A stretch of DNA of 64,000 bases from Candidatus Obscuribacter sp. (GCA_016712465.1 JADJQZ010000001.1:5890001-5954000); one strand, 5' to 3'; positions 1-10,158 are shown, counted from the first letter of the stretch. The notes: generated by a model not told the origin, from the letters alone. Numbers and translations are program-made.

Positions 1-327
1 ACCGCCGGAAGAATGGACTCCTACGCCGATCTGCTCATGTCCCGCGGCGCCAGCCTGATCACCTTAGCCAAAGGCAACCGCGGCAAAAATGTGAGAGAAG
101 CCTGTGAGCGCTGGGGCGGCTTCTACCTCGGCACCATCGGCGGTGCAGCCGCCCGTCTGGCGCAAGACTCAATCAAAAAAGTGGAAACCATCGACTATGC
201 CGAACTGGGTATGGAAGCCGTCTTCCGCATTGAGATCGAAGACTTCCCGGCCTTCATCGTGATAAACGACAAAGGCGAAGACTTCTTTGCCAAAGTAGCG
301 GAAACCCGGGCCGCAATCACCAAATAG
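1..327 (+). CDS. Class I fumarate hydratase, C-terminal fragment (5' end outside window)
   Basis: C-terminal part of an iron-sulfur class I fumarase, which interconverts fumarate and malate in the TCA cycle. The reading frame is open from base 1 ([12 protein letters not shown]...), so the gene starts upstream and the ATG at 13 is internal. The fragment matches the fumarase beta-domain end: [35 protein letters not shown]-like QDSIKKVE, and [19 protein letters not shown] before the DDKG-like NDKGEDFF. The [4Fe-4S] ligands and most of the alpha domain would lie outside the window. Convergent with the next gene, with hairpins between them. Identity of the fragment is secure; whether the full protein is a one-chain or two-subunit enzyme cannot be seen. 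Confidence 0.9.
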   Translation, partial: TAGRMDSYADLLMSRGASLITLAKGNRGKNVREACERWGGFYLGTIGGAAARLAQDSIKKVETIDYAELGMEAVFRIEIEDFPAFIVINDKGEDFFAKVAETRAAITK

Positions 328-470
328 CAGAGCCAGAGAGCGATGCGAAATAACAGCAGCAGCGAGCGATGCCAGATAAGACATCTGCACTCAGCGACCG
401 CCATTCAATGGTGCAGCCAAAATCGCTAAGGGCAATCGGCAGCAGGGTCTATTCACAAAAAAGGAGTCGC

Positions 471-566
471 GAGCGAAATTATTGCGAATTTCGTGCATAG
501 TTTCGCTCGAAGACCACTTTTTGCCGCGAAATTGCAGTTAAAGGCGAAATTATTGATAATTTCGCC
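471..566. terminator. Two related GCGAAATTAT hairpins between convergent genes
   Basis: Bases 543-566 form a hairpin with 11-bp perfect arms (GGCGAAATTAT / ATAATTTCGCC) around a 2-base loop. Bases 471-508 hold a related structure: GAGCGAAA pairs with TTTCGCTC, and an inner CGAAATT pairs with AATTTCG. They sit between the 3' ends of the fumarase gene and the YD-like repeat gene, so a bidirectional terminator is likely; there is no clear U tract. Confidence 0.45.
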
Positions 567-614
567 CACGACCCAGGCCGCCAAAAGAGACCACCGGCTA
601 CTTCCGCCAATGAC

Positions 615-2003
615 CTAGCGCTGGCGCCGGCGCTGTCCGTTATTCGGTTGCACATCAAGTGAGGAACGCCCGACCGGCTTACCGTCAAGGGTATAGGAGA
701 TCATCATACGATCGAGAGTAAAGTACATTTTGCGATCAATACTCTTATCAATCACCTCTACTGTGCCGTTCTGATCGACCTTAACGCTGTCCACGGTTTT
801 GCTGCCCGGTGTGCCGTCTCCCCTGTAATTTTTCCAGGTTTCGCCCTCCTTGCGCCAGACGGAATGCTGGCCATCAGGAGCCTGCCATTCATAGCGGTTG
901 AGCTGATTCTTTTCATCATAGCCAAAACGCCTTTTCTGACCGCGAGTATCCTCCGCCTCAAACAGCCGCCCCCTGGTGTCGAACTTCACCTGGGAGCCGT
1001 CATTGCGATTGATTGAATAGGCTCCATTTTGCCATTTCGTAGTCATGTTGCCGTCTTTGTCGGTACTGACTTCAGTTACAGGACCAATATTAACCGGCTT
1101 GCCCTGGGCATCTCGCAAGGTCCACTTGCCGTTTTCCGTCTGCAAGGTGTAGCTGAGCTTGCCTGAACTGTCGAAATTTTCACTGCGAACCAGCTTACCC
1201 TGGGCATCGTATTGATACCGCCGGTAGGAACCGTCCTTGGCCGCCACTATGGAAGGGCGCTCGCCGCCGCCTTCCATCACCACCCGGGAGCCGTCTTGAT
1301 GGCTCCTGACCCGCTCCTGATACTTAACCACACGCTGGGTGCCATCGGGCATATTGATTGTTTCATCGCCGTTCACGGCATTGAGCTGGCGCACTCGGCC
1401 GTCACGCTCCACCGAGATGGCACCTTCGAAGCGCCGACCGGTGAACTTACCGTCCTTGTCATAGGCCATCCAGCTGCCGTTTTCGCGTTTCCAGGTCTGC
1501 GAATTACCGTCAGGCCAGATCATTTTCATTTCGGAGGGAGCGCCGGATTGATCGTAGCGGAACTGCCGCTCAAGCCCGTTCTTATCAACTACACTGACCG
1601 GACGACCACTTTGATCAACGGACAGCTTGGCAGCGCCGGAACCGGGCTGCGGTACGGTTTTAACTTCCTGTTGCGTCTCAACACGGGCTCTGGTATCGCT
1701 TCCGGTATTCTGGGGGGTAGCCACCACATCGGACCACTTGGGGCGAGTTTCCACACGCTGTCCCTGGTTTTGATCGCTGCCGTTGTAAGCCACCTTGACG
1801 GCATCGTTCATAACCGAGCCGGTAGTATTTTGAGCGAGTGTCACATGGGGCAAAACCTTCCGGTCCAGAAGCTCCTGGCTGTTTGAGGCAGTCAGATTAG
1901 CGTCGCGCAAGGCACTATTTTCCGCCAGTATAGGCGCCGAGAAGGTCTGTCCGGTGACCTTTTCCGAACTATCCGAGCTGGGTTGTCGTCTATCTATGGA
2001 CAT
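615..2003 (-). CDS. YD/RHS-like repeat protein of unknown function
   Basis: A 462-residue hydrophilic protein without signal peptide or membrane segment. Residues 1-130 are low-complexity and Gln/Ser/Thr-rich. From about 130 on there are repeated beta-hairpin-like units resembling RHS/YD repeats, for example LERQFRYDQSGAPSEM, SYRRYQYDAQGKLVR and KRRFGYDEKNQLNRYEW, mixed with DG-rich strands (DKDGKF, NRNDGSQ, QNGTVEV). The C-terminus is basic (RRRQR). It lacks the RHS core cage motif and a toxin-like tip domain, so I do not call it an Rhs toxin. The start is the first ATG of the frame; no clear Shine-Dalgarno is seen. Function unknown. Confidence 0.75.
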   Translation of the reverse strand: MSIDRRQPSSDSSEKVTGQTFSAPILAENSALRDANLTASNSQELLDRKVLPHVTLAQNTTGSVMNDAVKVAYNGSDQNQGQRVETRPKWSDVVATPQNTGSDTRARVETQQEVKTVPQPGSGAAKLSVDQSGRPVSVVDKNGLERQFRYDQSGAPSEMKMIWPDGNSQTWKRENGSWMAYDKDGKFTGRRFEGAISVERDGRVRQLNAVNGDETINMPDGTQRVVKYQERVRSHQDGSRVVMEGGGERPSIVAAKDGSYRRYQYDAQGKLVRSENFDSSGKLSYTLQTENGKWTLRDAQGKPVNIGPVTEVSTDKDGNMTTKWQNGAYSINRNDGSQVKFDTRGRLFEAEDTRGQKRRFGYDEKNQLNRYEWQAPDGQHSVWRKEGETWKNYRGDGTPGSKTVDSVKVDQNGTVEVIDKSIDRKMYFTLDRMMISYTLDGKPVGRSSLDVQPNNGQRRRQR

Positions 2004-2426
2004 CTGGTAAGGCAGTCTCTAATTAGAAAAGAGGGAACTCTCGCTCTAGCCGTTCCGGCGACAACTCTAAATAGCAACTGGCAGAATCGCCCGGAAGCGC
2101 ACCGGAGGGACACATCTGAAGGTAAATCGGGGGAAGAACCAGGTAAAAGGTAGGACCAGATTTAACGAAAGGAGGGACGAAGGGAGGAAGGAAGGAAGGA
2201 AACTCAAGGTGACAAGGCGAACAAATGAGAAGACGAAGGACGAGATAACAGTGGACCACAGGCAAGTCAAGATATACGCATCAAATATAAGCGCAGTCCC
2301 TTGCTTTTCCTATAGTACCGGCGCATTAAATCATGACAACCGCCAAGATTTAAGGTTATCGGGAAACTGTAGCCTCGAAAATCGGTGCGAGAAATCTTCA
2401 GCTCAGGGTTAGACAACTAAGCAAAC
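2004..2426. other. Intergenic region with purine-rich GGAA repeat tract
   Basis: About 420 bases between two minus-strand genes. It should hold the promoter of the YD-like repeat gene and the 3' end signals of the TPR gene. The only feature I see is a purine tract at about 2168-2202 with repeated GGAA/GGGA units. I see no convincing gene, tRNA or strong promoter. Confidence 0.4.
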
Positions 2427-5351
2427 CTAGATTTCAGTCGGCGGCAAGGTAGACTCCGGCGGCAGGGAGTATGGCTCCAGTTCCGTCCGGTCTAATTCAG
2501 CCATGTAAAGGTCAACGGTCTCGGGTCCGCTCCGTTCTACTTCGGTTAGATCCAAGTCAGCTGCCTCAGGTCCGCTCCGTTGCCCTTGGTCGGCCGGCGA
2601 GCCCTGGTCGCCAACATCCGCGCCATCCTCTTCCGCATGCTGCCCGGGCCACAAGGGCTCAAACTTGAGGGAAACGGCACTTGCGCTACCCCGCACCGGG
2701 CGCAAACCAACCGCACCCAGCTCGATCGGCCTGGGCACGTCCACATAGACATCCTCTTGCCCAGCCGCTTCCTGCAACGACACCGGTGCGCTTCCATTTC
2801 CATGCTCTTGTCCAGGTCCAGTTCCAGGTCCAGGTCCACTTCCATTTCCATGTCCTTGTGCAGGTCCACTTCCATGTCCATGTCCTTGCATCTGCAAGCG
2901 CGCCAGGCGCTCGTTCCAGATCTCCTCCACCGAGGCCGAAGCATCTCCGAAGGAAGAAAAATAGCGCCTTCGATTCTGCGAAGAGTCCAGTTCCTTTTCC
3001 TCATCGATGGCCGGCGGCACGCGCACAGCTGATAGGTCTTCCACCTCGGTCTTCTGCAAGTGCTCGGTTCCGGCTGGAGGCGCCGCCTCCGGCAATGGTG
3101 TCACAACCTGCGGCACCGAAGGGGCCGGCGGCGGCAATGGTCTTGGAGGCGCGGGAGCAGCAGCCGACGGCTTTTCGCTGACCGGTGTTTCCATTGCGGT
3201 CTGCTGCGGCGGTAAAGGCTTCGGAGGTGAAAGCGATCCGACTGACTGTGGATGCGGTCTGCCGACACGCCCTTCCGACCGCTCCGCTCTATTGCTCTGG
3301 TCGCGTCTTCGGTATTTGTAGAGAAAAATACCGCCACCCACCAGAGACCATATGGTCAGCATAACCGGCAAAAGATAATTCCAGCCCGGCACCCCGGCAA
3401 GCCATCCAGTAAGGAAACTGGCTTTTCCCGGCCCTTCCAGAAGTCTGGGTAGCAAAGCCGCCTCACTGGAAGATGCTGCGGCTAGCCTCTGAGCCGATTG
3501 CAGCAAATCCCGGCCGGCGTCGGCTTTACCGTCGGCCAGTAGGCGCAAACCTCTGTAGAAATCTGACTGCACCTGCTGCGAGCGCCCCTCACCTTTGGCA
3601 GAGGCAACTGCAGCACCGTCGGCCGCCAGCAAAGAAGCCACCAGCGAGGACGGATAGCCGCCCTCCACCGTAGACTCAACTTCTTGCTCCAGGGCGCTCA
3701 AAGTCTTCTGGGCAAGCGCCTTTTCTCCTGCCAGTCGATAGTTTGCCGCCAGCAAGAGCTCAAGCTCGTAGCGCCTCTGGTCACCGCGAGGCAGCATGCG
3801 CAAGGCTGCCTCAAGAGCCCTGGCAGCGGGCATGTAATGTCCCTGCACCATGGCCAACTGTGCAAGAGCCAGCCGCGTGGAGACCGTCCAACCACTGGAG
3901 GCGTTCAGTTTGGCGCCGAGCTTCTGGGCCTCGGAAACTTGCCCGCTCTTAATTAGCATTCTCAGCTTGAGCAACTGATAACTGAGCCGACCGGGCTCCT
4001 CGGCAAGAGCGTCATCAAGAGCACCTTCACCGCGGCCAAGATTGATCAATTCCTTGATACGGGCCAGTTCAAGTTCAGGCAGATGACCCAGCTTGGCGAT
4101 TCCGTCTTCCACAGCCTTGAGCCCCCGATCATAGGCAGCGGTAGCATCAAAGACTTCGGCAGCCAGCAGATAGTTACCGCTATCGGGAGCAACCCGAACC
4201 AGATCGGTGACAGCCTTGACCGCCTCTTCACTGCGGCGGATATCGAGGAGAATTCTCACCCGACAGGCAAGGGCCGCAGGGTCGAGGGGAGCAAGTTTCA
4301 ACGCCGCATCACAACGGTTCAGACCTTGATCGAACTTGCCCAACTTTCTGAGCAACTCTGCGGCACTGGCCGGATAGAAAACTTCCTCCGGATTGCTGCG
4401 CTCCAGCCCTTCGTAAACATCGAGAGCTTCACCATAATCGCCCACGGCTGAGAGTATTTCAGCCTTGACCTCACTCACTTCCGTGTTATTGCGGCCGGTG
4501 CCGCCAAAGCCGGAGTTGATTGTGGCAAGCGCCTTTTCAAATTCACCCATGCGCGCCTGGGTGAGGGCCAGAGCCCGCGAAAGGTTCTTGTTGCGATGTC
4601 CCTCAAGATAATCTTCGGCCAGGCGGCAGGCATTAGCAAACTGCCCGTCATTGCTCAAGCACTCTACTGCCCGGGCAAGCAAAGCCGGCTCGCGAGGATT
4701 GAGGCGCAGAGCCTCCTCCATACAGCGGGCGGCAGCGTCGGGACGTTCCATCAAAGAATAGACGGCAGCCATTTGTTTGAGAGTTTCGGCAGTGCCGGCG
4801 GCACCGGCTTTGTCGACGGTTTCCCGGGGCTCCGCCGGGGCGGCGGCATCGGGAGAAAAGCCTGGGGCAGAGCCATCTGCGGTAAGCGCCTTGAGGCAAT
4901 CGTTCATACGCGCCGTGCACTGATCATAATTTTCAGCCCGGGCGGCTTCCTCCGCCTCGCTGAGCAGTTTGGAAAGACTAACAGCTCCCTTGCCTTCGCG
5001 GCCTGCACTGGGGCGTTCAGCCACAGGCGACCCGGAACCGCCGGCCGCGGCGGCTTTGTCGATACCGGCCGAGCCGACTTCGGTTAAAACCGAAGAGTGC
5101 CTGTTATCAGACGCAGGAGCCGAGGAGTCCGCCCCGGCCTCGGCAGACCCGGAGGTGGCCGGTTTAGCTCTGGCTTTACGCCGTTTAGGCTTTCTGACAG
5201 GAGCGACACTGACCGGCTTTACGGCACCGAAACTCTCACCTTCCGCTTCAGCCGTGGAATAAGCCCGCCTGGCCAGTGCCGAATCGGAAAAGAAACCGGC
5301 AACCAGAAATGCAAGGCTGACACATGATGCGATCTTGGAAGGCAATCCCAT
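2427..5351 (-). CDS. Secreted/membrane TPR-repeat protein with GHG/NGS-rich tail
   Basis: A 974-residue protein. Residues 1-27 are a signal peptide ending SDSALA. An Ala/Ser/Pro-rich linker follows, then from about 145 to 640 many TPR-like helices (DAAARCMEEALRLNPREPALL, KFDQGLNRCDAALKLAPLDPAAL, AARALEAALRMLP). A single transmembrane segment lies at about 655-678 (LLPVMLTIWSLVGGGIFLYK), followed by a basic stop-transfer KYRRR. The last 300 residues are Pro-rich and contain His/Gly/Asn/Ser repeats at about 817-850, encoded by short DNA repeats at 2786-2890. Topology suggests an outer-facing TPR domain and a cytoplasmic disordered tail. TPR domains usually scaffold protein complexes; the partner is unknown. 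The next gene upstream (RND pump) ends 110 bases away on the same strand. Confidence 0.8.
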   Translation of the reverse strand: MGLPSKIASCVSLAFLVAGFFSDSALARRAYSTAEAEGESFGAVKPVSVAPVRKPKRRKARAKPATSGSAEAGADSSAPASDNRHSSVLTEVGSAGIDKAAAAGGSGSPVAERPSAGREGKGAVSLSKLLSEAEEAARAENYDQCTARMNDCLKALTADGSAPGFSPDAAAPAEPRETVDKAGAAGTAETLKQMAAVYSLMERPDAAARCMEEALRLNPREPALLARAVECLSNDGQFANACRLAEDYLEGHRNKNLSRALALTQARMGEFEKALATINSGFGGTGRNNTEVSEVKAEILSAVGDYGEALDVYEGLERSNPEEVFYPASAAELLRKLGKFDQGLNRCDAALKLAPLDPAALACRVRILLDIRRSEEAVKAVTDLVRVAPDSGNYLLAAEVFDATAAYDRGLKAVEDGIAKLGHLPELELARIKELINLGRGEGALDDALAEEPGRLSYQLLKLRMLIKSGQVSEAQKLGAKLNASSGWTVSTRLALAQLAMVQGHYMPAARALEAALRMLPRGDQRRYELELLLAANYRLAGEKALAQKTLSALEQEVESTVEGGYPSSLVASLLAADGAAVASAKGEGRSQQVQSDFYRGLRLLADGKADAGRDLLQSAQRLAAASSSEAALLPRLLEGPGKASFLTGWLAGVPGWNYLLPVMLTIWSLVGGGIFLYKYRRRDQSNRAERSEGRVGRPHPQSVGSLSPPKPLPPQQTAMETPVSEKPSAAAPAPPRPLPPPAPSVPQVVTPLPEAAPPAGTEHLQKTEVEDLSAVRVPPAIDEEKELDSSQNRRRYFSSFGDASASVEEIWNERLARLQMQGHGHGSGPAQGHGNGSGPGPGTGPGQEHGNGSAPVSLQEAAGQEDVYVDVPRPIELGAVGLRPVRGSASAVSLKFEPLWPGQHAEEDGADVGDQGSPADQGQRSGPEAADLDLTEVERSGPETVDLYMAELDRTELEPYSLPPESTLPPTEI
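2786..2890. repeat. Short-period coding repeat (GHG/NGS/GPG units)
   Basis: Degenerate 6-base repeats (variants of CCATGT, CCATTT, CCAGGT plus a linker) encode the Gly/His/Asn/Ser-rich stretch of the TPR protein. Such tracts can change length by slippage. Confidence 0.7.
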
Positions 5352-5461
5352 TTCTCAACCCGATTCTTAGAGATACCCCAGTGCCTTGCCCCAGCAGATT
5401 CACCAATTTTAGCAGAGCCACAGAAGAGCCCTGCCGATACATCCGGCAGCGGCGATTTCGC

Positions 5462-8400
5462 TCAGACTTCCCCGTCGCCGTTCTTGCTTTCCAAAGGTTC
5501 AGGGGCAAGCGGATCGGGCGCCGAATCGTTGTCCGGGGAGGAGACCCCGGCAGGTCGCCGTCCGGCTCTATCGGTTATGCCGCGCACCACCAGGAAGATA
5601 ACAGGCACGATGTAGAGGCTGAGCACGGTTGAAACAATCATGCCGCCGCACACGGCCGTACCGAGAGAATGCCGGCTGTGCGCACCGGCACCGGTGGCAA
5701 AGACCAGGGGCAATATACCCATGACAAAAGCGAGAGATGTCATCAGAATAGGACGGAAACGAATTTCACAGGCTTTCTTGATGGCCGTTTCCAGAGAAGC
5801 ATTCTCAGTTTTTAGCAAGTGATTGGCAAATTCCACAATCAAAATGGCGTTCTTGCTGGCCAGTCCAACCAGCATAACCAGACCGATCTGACAGAAAACA
5901 TCGTTATCAAGATGCCGCAGCCATTGAGCAAGCAAGGCGCCAAGCATGGCCAGCGGCACCGAAAGCAAGATGATGACCGGGTCTACAAAACTCTCATACT
6001 GGGCGGCAAGCACCAGGAAAACCACGACAATCCCCAGAGCAAAAAGAATCAAGGTCTGAGGACCACTTTCCTTTTCCTCGAGAGAAATGCCGGACCATTC
6101 ATAACTCATGCCCTGAGGCAAAATCCGCTTGGCCAGCCGCTCCATGGCCGTAAGCGCCTGACCGCTGGAAACTCCGGGAGCAGCCGAGCCGTTCACTTCG
6201 GCACAGCGGAAGAGATTGTAATGGGATATGGTCTGCGGTGCCGTGGTGCGCTCTACCTTCACCAGGTGCGAAAGACTGATCATCTCGCCGGTCTGCGAAC
6301 GCACATAAAGCCCGCCTATATCCTTGGGGTTGGAGCGAAAGAGTTCATCGGCCTGAACATACACTCGGTAGATGCGATTGCCCAGATCGAAGTCGTTCAC
6401 ATATCTGGAGCCCAGCATAATTTCCATGGTCTGAAAAACATCGGACACAAGCACTTTCAGGGCTCTGGCCTTGTCGCGCATCACTTCCGTGATGAGCTGC
6501 GGGCTGTTAGCCGTGAAGGGTGAAAATACTCCCGTCAACTGTTTCTCGCCTGCCGCTTCCATCATAATCTGCCTGGTAACACCGGCCAGTTGACCGATAT
6601 CAGTACCGAAGAGATCTTGCAATTCAAAGGCAAAACCGCCGAAGTTGCCCAGACCCTGAATCGATGGAGGGTTGAATGGAATGACCGTAGCCTCGGTGAT
6701 GCCACCCAGAGGTCCCCGCAATCTTTCAATGATTCCCTTGAGGGAATGTTCATAACCTTTGCGCTCATGCCAGTCTTTCAAATTAGAAAAGACAATGGCA
6801 TTGTTGGGATTGGTGCCGGTGAAGCTGAAGCCGCCTACGCCGAAGGAAGAAACTATCTCAGGACAGTTATCCAGCACCTTCTCTATTTTCTTAATTACAT
6901 TGACCGTGTAATTAAGCGAAACGCCCTCCGGCGCTTGCACGATAATGATCAAATAGCCCACATCTTCCTCAGGAATGAAAGCCGTGGGAACAGTTTTAGA
7001 GAGCCAGTAAGTGCAACAGAGCAGCCCGGCAAAGCCCACCAGAACAAGATATTTGAGCTTCAAAACCAAGCCCAGGGTGGCACTGTAGATGTTGCGAAAG
7101 AAATCGATCACGAAGTTGACCGGCTTAAAGATGATACTGCCGGTCAATGAACCTTTCTTCAACCAGAGCGCCGACAGAGCCGGCGTCAATGTGAGCGCAT
7201 TGAGGGTGGATATGGCCACCGATATGGCAATGGTGAGGGCGAACTGTTTGTAGAGCTGACCGGTGGTGCCGGGGAAGAATGCCACCGGTATAAATACCGC
7301 AGACAGCACCAGTGAAATGGCAATGACGGCGCCGGTGACTTCTCGCATGGCCAGGGTGGCGGCCTCCCGGGCCGTCAAGTTGCGCTCATGCATGAGACGC
7401 GTAATGTTTTCGATGACCACGATGGCGTCATCCACAACCAATCCGGTAGCGAGAGTGATACCAAATAGGGTGAGTGTATTGATGGAAAAATCGAGCACCT
7501 TCATGATGGCAAAGGTGCCAATCAAAGACACAGGAATCGTAAAGACCGGAATCAAGGTAGAGCGGAAACTCTGCAAGAAGAGGAAAATTACCAGCACCAC
7601 AAGAGCGATGGCCTGCAGCAATGTAATCAATACTTCTTTAATGGATTCCTTGACCGAGCGGGTCGTGTCAAAGGCGAATTCATAAGCAATCCCGGGCGGG
7701 AAGCGCTGGGACAAACGGGTCATCTCTTCTCTTACGCCATTGGATATTTCCAGAGCATTGGAACCCGGGCGCTGGAAAATACCGATGCCCACCGCATCTT
7801 TGCCGTGGTAGCGCACCACATTCTGGTAGTCTTCCGCTCCCAGCTCAGCCCTTCCCACGTCCTTAATGCGCACCAGTTGCCCGTCTTTACCGGAGCGAAT
7901 GACAATGTTTTCAAATTCCTGGGCGGTCTTGAGGCGACCGACGCCCCGCACGCTCATCTGGAACATTTGATTTTCCGGCAGCGGTGCCTGTCCGATTTGA
8001 CCGGCGGCCACCTGCAAATTCTGATCATTGATGGCCGTGACCACATCCTGGGCAGTGATTCCTTTCACAGCCAGACGGTGCGGATCAAGCCAGACCCGCA
8101 TAGAGTATTTGCGCTCGCCGAAAATTCTAACCTCGCCCACACCCTTCACACGCTTGAGGGCATCGCGAATATAAATATCGGCGTAGTTGCTGAGGAACTG
8201 GCTGGAGTAGCGATTGTCCGGCGTCAGAATACCGATGGCCAGCACAAAGGAATTGGAAACTTTATTGACCTGAACACCGGTGCGCTTCACCTCTTCCGGT
8301 AAACGCCCCTGGGCAGCCGAGATTCTGTTTTGAATATCCACGGCAGCCAGATCCACATCCCGTTCCAGATCGAAGGTGACGTTGATATTGGAAGTGCCGT

Positions 8401-8662
8401 CGTTACCGCTGGTAGAGGTGATGTACTTTATGTTCTGGGCACCGTTGATTTGCTGCTCTAAGGGGGTGGTAACGGCCGACTCCACCACCTGCGCGCTGGC
8501 ACCGGTATAGGTGGCGGTCACAGCCACGCGGGGCGGCGAGATCTCCGGGTATTCCGCCAGGGGCAAGGTGGGAATACTAACAGCGCCCGCCAGGATGATA
8601 ATCAGGGCCAGCACGGTGGCAAAGATCGGCCGGCGAATAAAGAAATCGACAAATCCGGTCAT
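5462..8662 (-). CDS. RND multidrug efflux pump, inner-membrane subunit (HAE1/AcrB type)
   Basis: Proton-driven exporter of drugs or other amphiphiles, working as an inner-membrane trimer with a periplasmic adaptor and an outer-membrane channel. At 1066 residues it has the usual AcrB length. It starts FIRRPIFATVLALIIILAG, has two sets of about six membrane helices and two large periplasmic loops. The proton-relay aspartates are present in VVDDAIVVIENI (about residues 410-411) and the lysine in SKNAILIVEFANHL (about 937), so the pump should be active. Its ATG overlaps the stop of the adaptor gene by 4 bases (ATGA), showing an operon. No TolC-type channel gene lies next to it. Substrate cannot be read from sequence. 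Confidence 0.95.
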   Translation of the reverse strand: MTGFVDFFIRRPIFATVLALIIILAGAVSIPTLPLAEYPEISPPRVAVTATYTGASAQVVESAVTTPLEQQINGAQNIKYITSTSGNDGTSNINVTFDLERDVDLAAVDIQNRISAAQGRLPEEVKRTGVQVNKVSNSFVLAIGILTPDNRYSSQFLSNYADIYIRDALKRVKGVGEVRIFGERKYSMRVWLDPHRLAVKGITAQDVVTAINDQNLQVAAGQIGQAPLPENQMFQMSVRGVGRLKTAQEFENIVIRSGKDGQLVRIKDVGRAELGAEDYQNVVRYHGKDAVGIGIFQRPGSNALEISNGVREEMTRLSQRFPPGIAYEFAFDTTRSVKESIKEVLITLLQAIALVVLVIFLFLQSFRSTLIPVFTIPVSLIGTFAIMKVLDFSINTLTLFGITLATGLVVDDAIVVIENITRLMHERNLTAREAATLAMREVTGAVIAISLVLSAVFIPVAFFPGTTGQLYKQFALTIAISVAISTLNALTLTPALSALWLKKGSLTGSIIFKPVNFVIDFFRNIYSATLGLVLKLKYLVLVGFAGLLCCTYWLSKTVPTAFIPEEDVGYLIIIVQAPEGVSLNYTVNVIKKIEKVLDNCPEIVSSFGVGGFSFTGTNPNNAIVFSNLKDWHERKGYEHSLKGIIERLRGPLGGITEATVIPFNPPSIQGLGNFGGFAFELQDLFGTDIGQLAGVTRQIMMEAAGEKQLTGVFSPFTANSPQLITEVMRDKARALKVLVSDVFQTMEIMLGSRYVNDFDLGNRIYRVYVQADELFRSNPKDIGGLYVRSQTGEMISLSHLVKVERTTAPQTISHYNLFRCAEVNGSAAPGVSSGQALTAMERLAKRILPQGMSYEWSGISLEEKESGPQTLILFALGIVVVFLVLAAQYESFVDPVIILLSVPLAMLGALLAQWLRHLDNDVFCQIGLVMLVGLASKNAILIVEFANHLLKTENASLETAIKKACEIRFRPILMTSLAFVMGILPLVFATGAGAHSRHSLGTAVCGGMIVSTVLSLYIVPVIFLVVRGITDRAGRRPAGVSSPDNDSAPDPLAPEPLESKNGDGEV

Positions 8663-9900
8663 GGCGTCTTGAGAGAGGGCTTAACCGGCGCCCCCTCGAA
8701 AAGCCTTTGCACATCGGATACAACCACCTGATCCCGCTCACTCAAACCAGCCAGTACAACATAGGCGTTATTCTGAATCTCACCAAGGGTGACGGGCAAT
8801 TGCTTGGCCATGAAACCGCCACCGGCACCCGGTCTGGTCACGAAAACAAAGTCCTGACCGCTGACGTGCACCACGCTATTGGTCGGCACAAGCAGCCTTT
8901 CTTTTTTCTCCCAGACGATTCTGGCCGTCACCTGCTGATTGGAGCGCAGTTTGCCCTGCGGATTGTCATAGAGACCCTTCGCCAGCACGGACTGATTCTC
9001 CACGCCCACCTCCGGAGAGACAAAGGTCACAGGGCAACTGCCAATCAATTGCCCGCTCACATCCAGTAGTTCGATGGTGAGTCCAAGGCGCAGACGGTAA
9101 CTGCGATCGGCCGGCACATAGACATAAACCTCCAGAGGGCGGCTCTGATCGATGGTGGTCAGCTCCGTGGAATTATCCACATATTGCCCCTGACGCACCG
9201 GCACGTCGCCCACCACGCCGCTGAAAGGAGCAAGGGCGGTATGGTGGGATAACTGCACTCTTTCCTGATTGGCCTGAGAAAGACTCTCTTTGAGCATTTT
9301 CTCCGCCTTATGAATAACCGATTCCTGGGCTCTGATCTGGGCATCAATAGAGGCCAGTTCAGCCTCGGCAGCCTTCAGCTGATTGAAACATTGATCTACG
9401 TTTTCCTGGGCCACAGCCCCTTCCGCCCTGAGACCGCGGTAGCGCTCATACTGACCGCGAGTAAAATCGAGGTTGGCCACTTTGGCCTGCCGATCGGCCA
9501 GCAAGGCCCGGTGCCTTTCATCAGCCGTGGCTTTCTCATCCAGAAGCGATTCACGGGTGGCAAGCTTGCTGGCCAGGGCTTCCTTTTGCTTGTCCGTATC
9601 AACTTCCACAAGAGGAGTACCGACCGGTACATTCTGCCCGGATTGCACAAAAATGCGGGTGATACAACCTTCCACCTGGGACCTGATAATCACCGACTTG
9701 CGCGCCTTGAGAGTACCCACATAGCTGTCGGTCTCTCGCACAAAAGCACTACGCACCGGCGCTACCACCACCGGCATAGCCGGAGGCATGGCCGGTCCAC
9801 CGGCGGCGGCTCCGCCTTTGCTGGCGCCCTCTAAGGATAACTGCTGGCAGCCGCAAAGGCTGAAAACCAGGGACAAACCGGAAACCAGAAGCAGCGGCAT
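8659..9900 (-). CDS. RND efflux periplasmic adaptor lipoprotein (AcrA/MexA type)
   Basis: Membrane-fusion subunit that links the RND pump to an outer-membrane channel. The frame is open to a GTG at 10017 (452 residues), but I prefer the ATG at 9900: it has AAGG seven bases upstream and gives a normal lipoprotein signal peptide, MPLLLVSGLSLVFSLCGC, with a lipobox Cys. Then come the biotinyl-lipoyl half-motif (SVIIRSQVEGCITRIFVQSGQNVPVGTPLVEV), a long alpha-helical hairpin (ATRESLLDEKATADERHRAL... to VQLSHHT), the second lipoyl half (ALAPFSGVVGDVPVRQGQYV) and beta-barrel/membrane-proximal domains. It is transcribed first and overlaps the pump gene by ATGA. Confidence 0.93.
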   Translation of the reverse strand: MPLLLVSGLSLVFSLCGCQQLSLEGASKGGAAAGGPAMPPAMPVVVAPVRSAFVRETDSYVGTLKARKSVIIRSQVEGCITRIFVQSGQNVPVGTPLVEVDTDKQKEALASKLATRESLLDEKATADERHRALLADRQAKVANLDFTRGQYERYRGLRAEGAVAQENVDQCFNQLKAAEAELASIDAQIRAQESVIHKAEKMLKESLSQANQERVQLSHHTALAPFSGVVGDVPVRQGQYVDNSTELTTIDQSRPLEVYVYVPADRSYRLRLGLTIELLDVSGQLIGSCPVTFVSPEVGVENQSVLAKGLYDNPQGKLRSNQQVTARIVWEKKERLLVPTNSVVHVSGQDFVFVTRPGAGGGFMAKQLPVTLGEIQNNAYVVLAGLSERDQVVVSDVQRLFEGAPVKPSLKTP

Positions 9901-10158
9901 AAGCACGCCTTGGCCTGCCAACCGACCGACTGGCGGAGAGCCGACGGCCGGGCGGAAAGAACCATCTACGGAAGACTTCTGCATGGGGCACCCGATTGGC
10001 AAGTTTTGAACTTGCACAAAGATGTTAGTCTAAATCATAGAGCTTGAGCTTTGCTGGTGAGAATTTTAGCCTTGTGGAAAATCACACCGAAAAAGGCGCC
10101 GGCACCGCCATTCAAATGCCGAGGCAGCAACCGTGAAAGCGCCTGAAAGAGCCGACGA

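Noticed and set aside
1212..1886. 224-codon plus-strand open frame opposite the YD-like repeat gene
   Set aside because: It is a shadow of the minus-strand gene: no ribosome site, odd composition and no recognisable motif.
615..2003. Rhs toxin/immunity system
   Set aside because: The YD-like units lack the RHS core, the cleavage motif and a variable C-terminal toxin, and no immunity gene is adjacent.
10018..10158. Possible small gene between the RND operon and the ankyrin gene
   Set aside because: Only short frames overlapping both flanks; the sequence reads better as a divergent promoter region.
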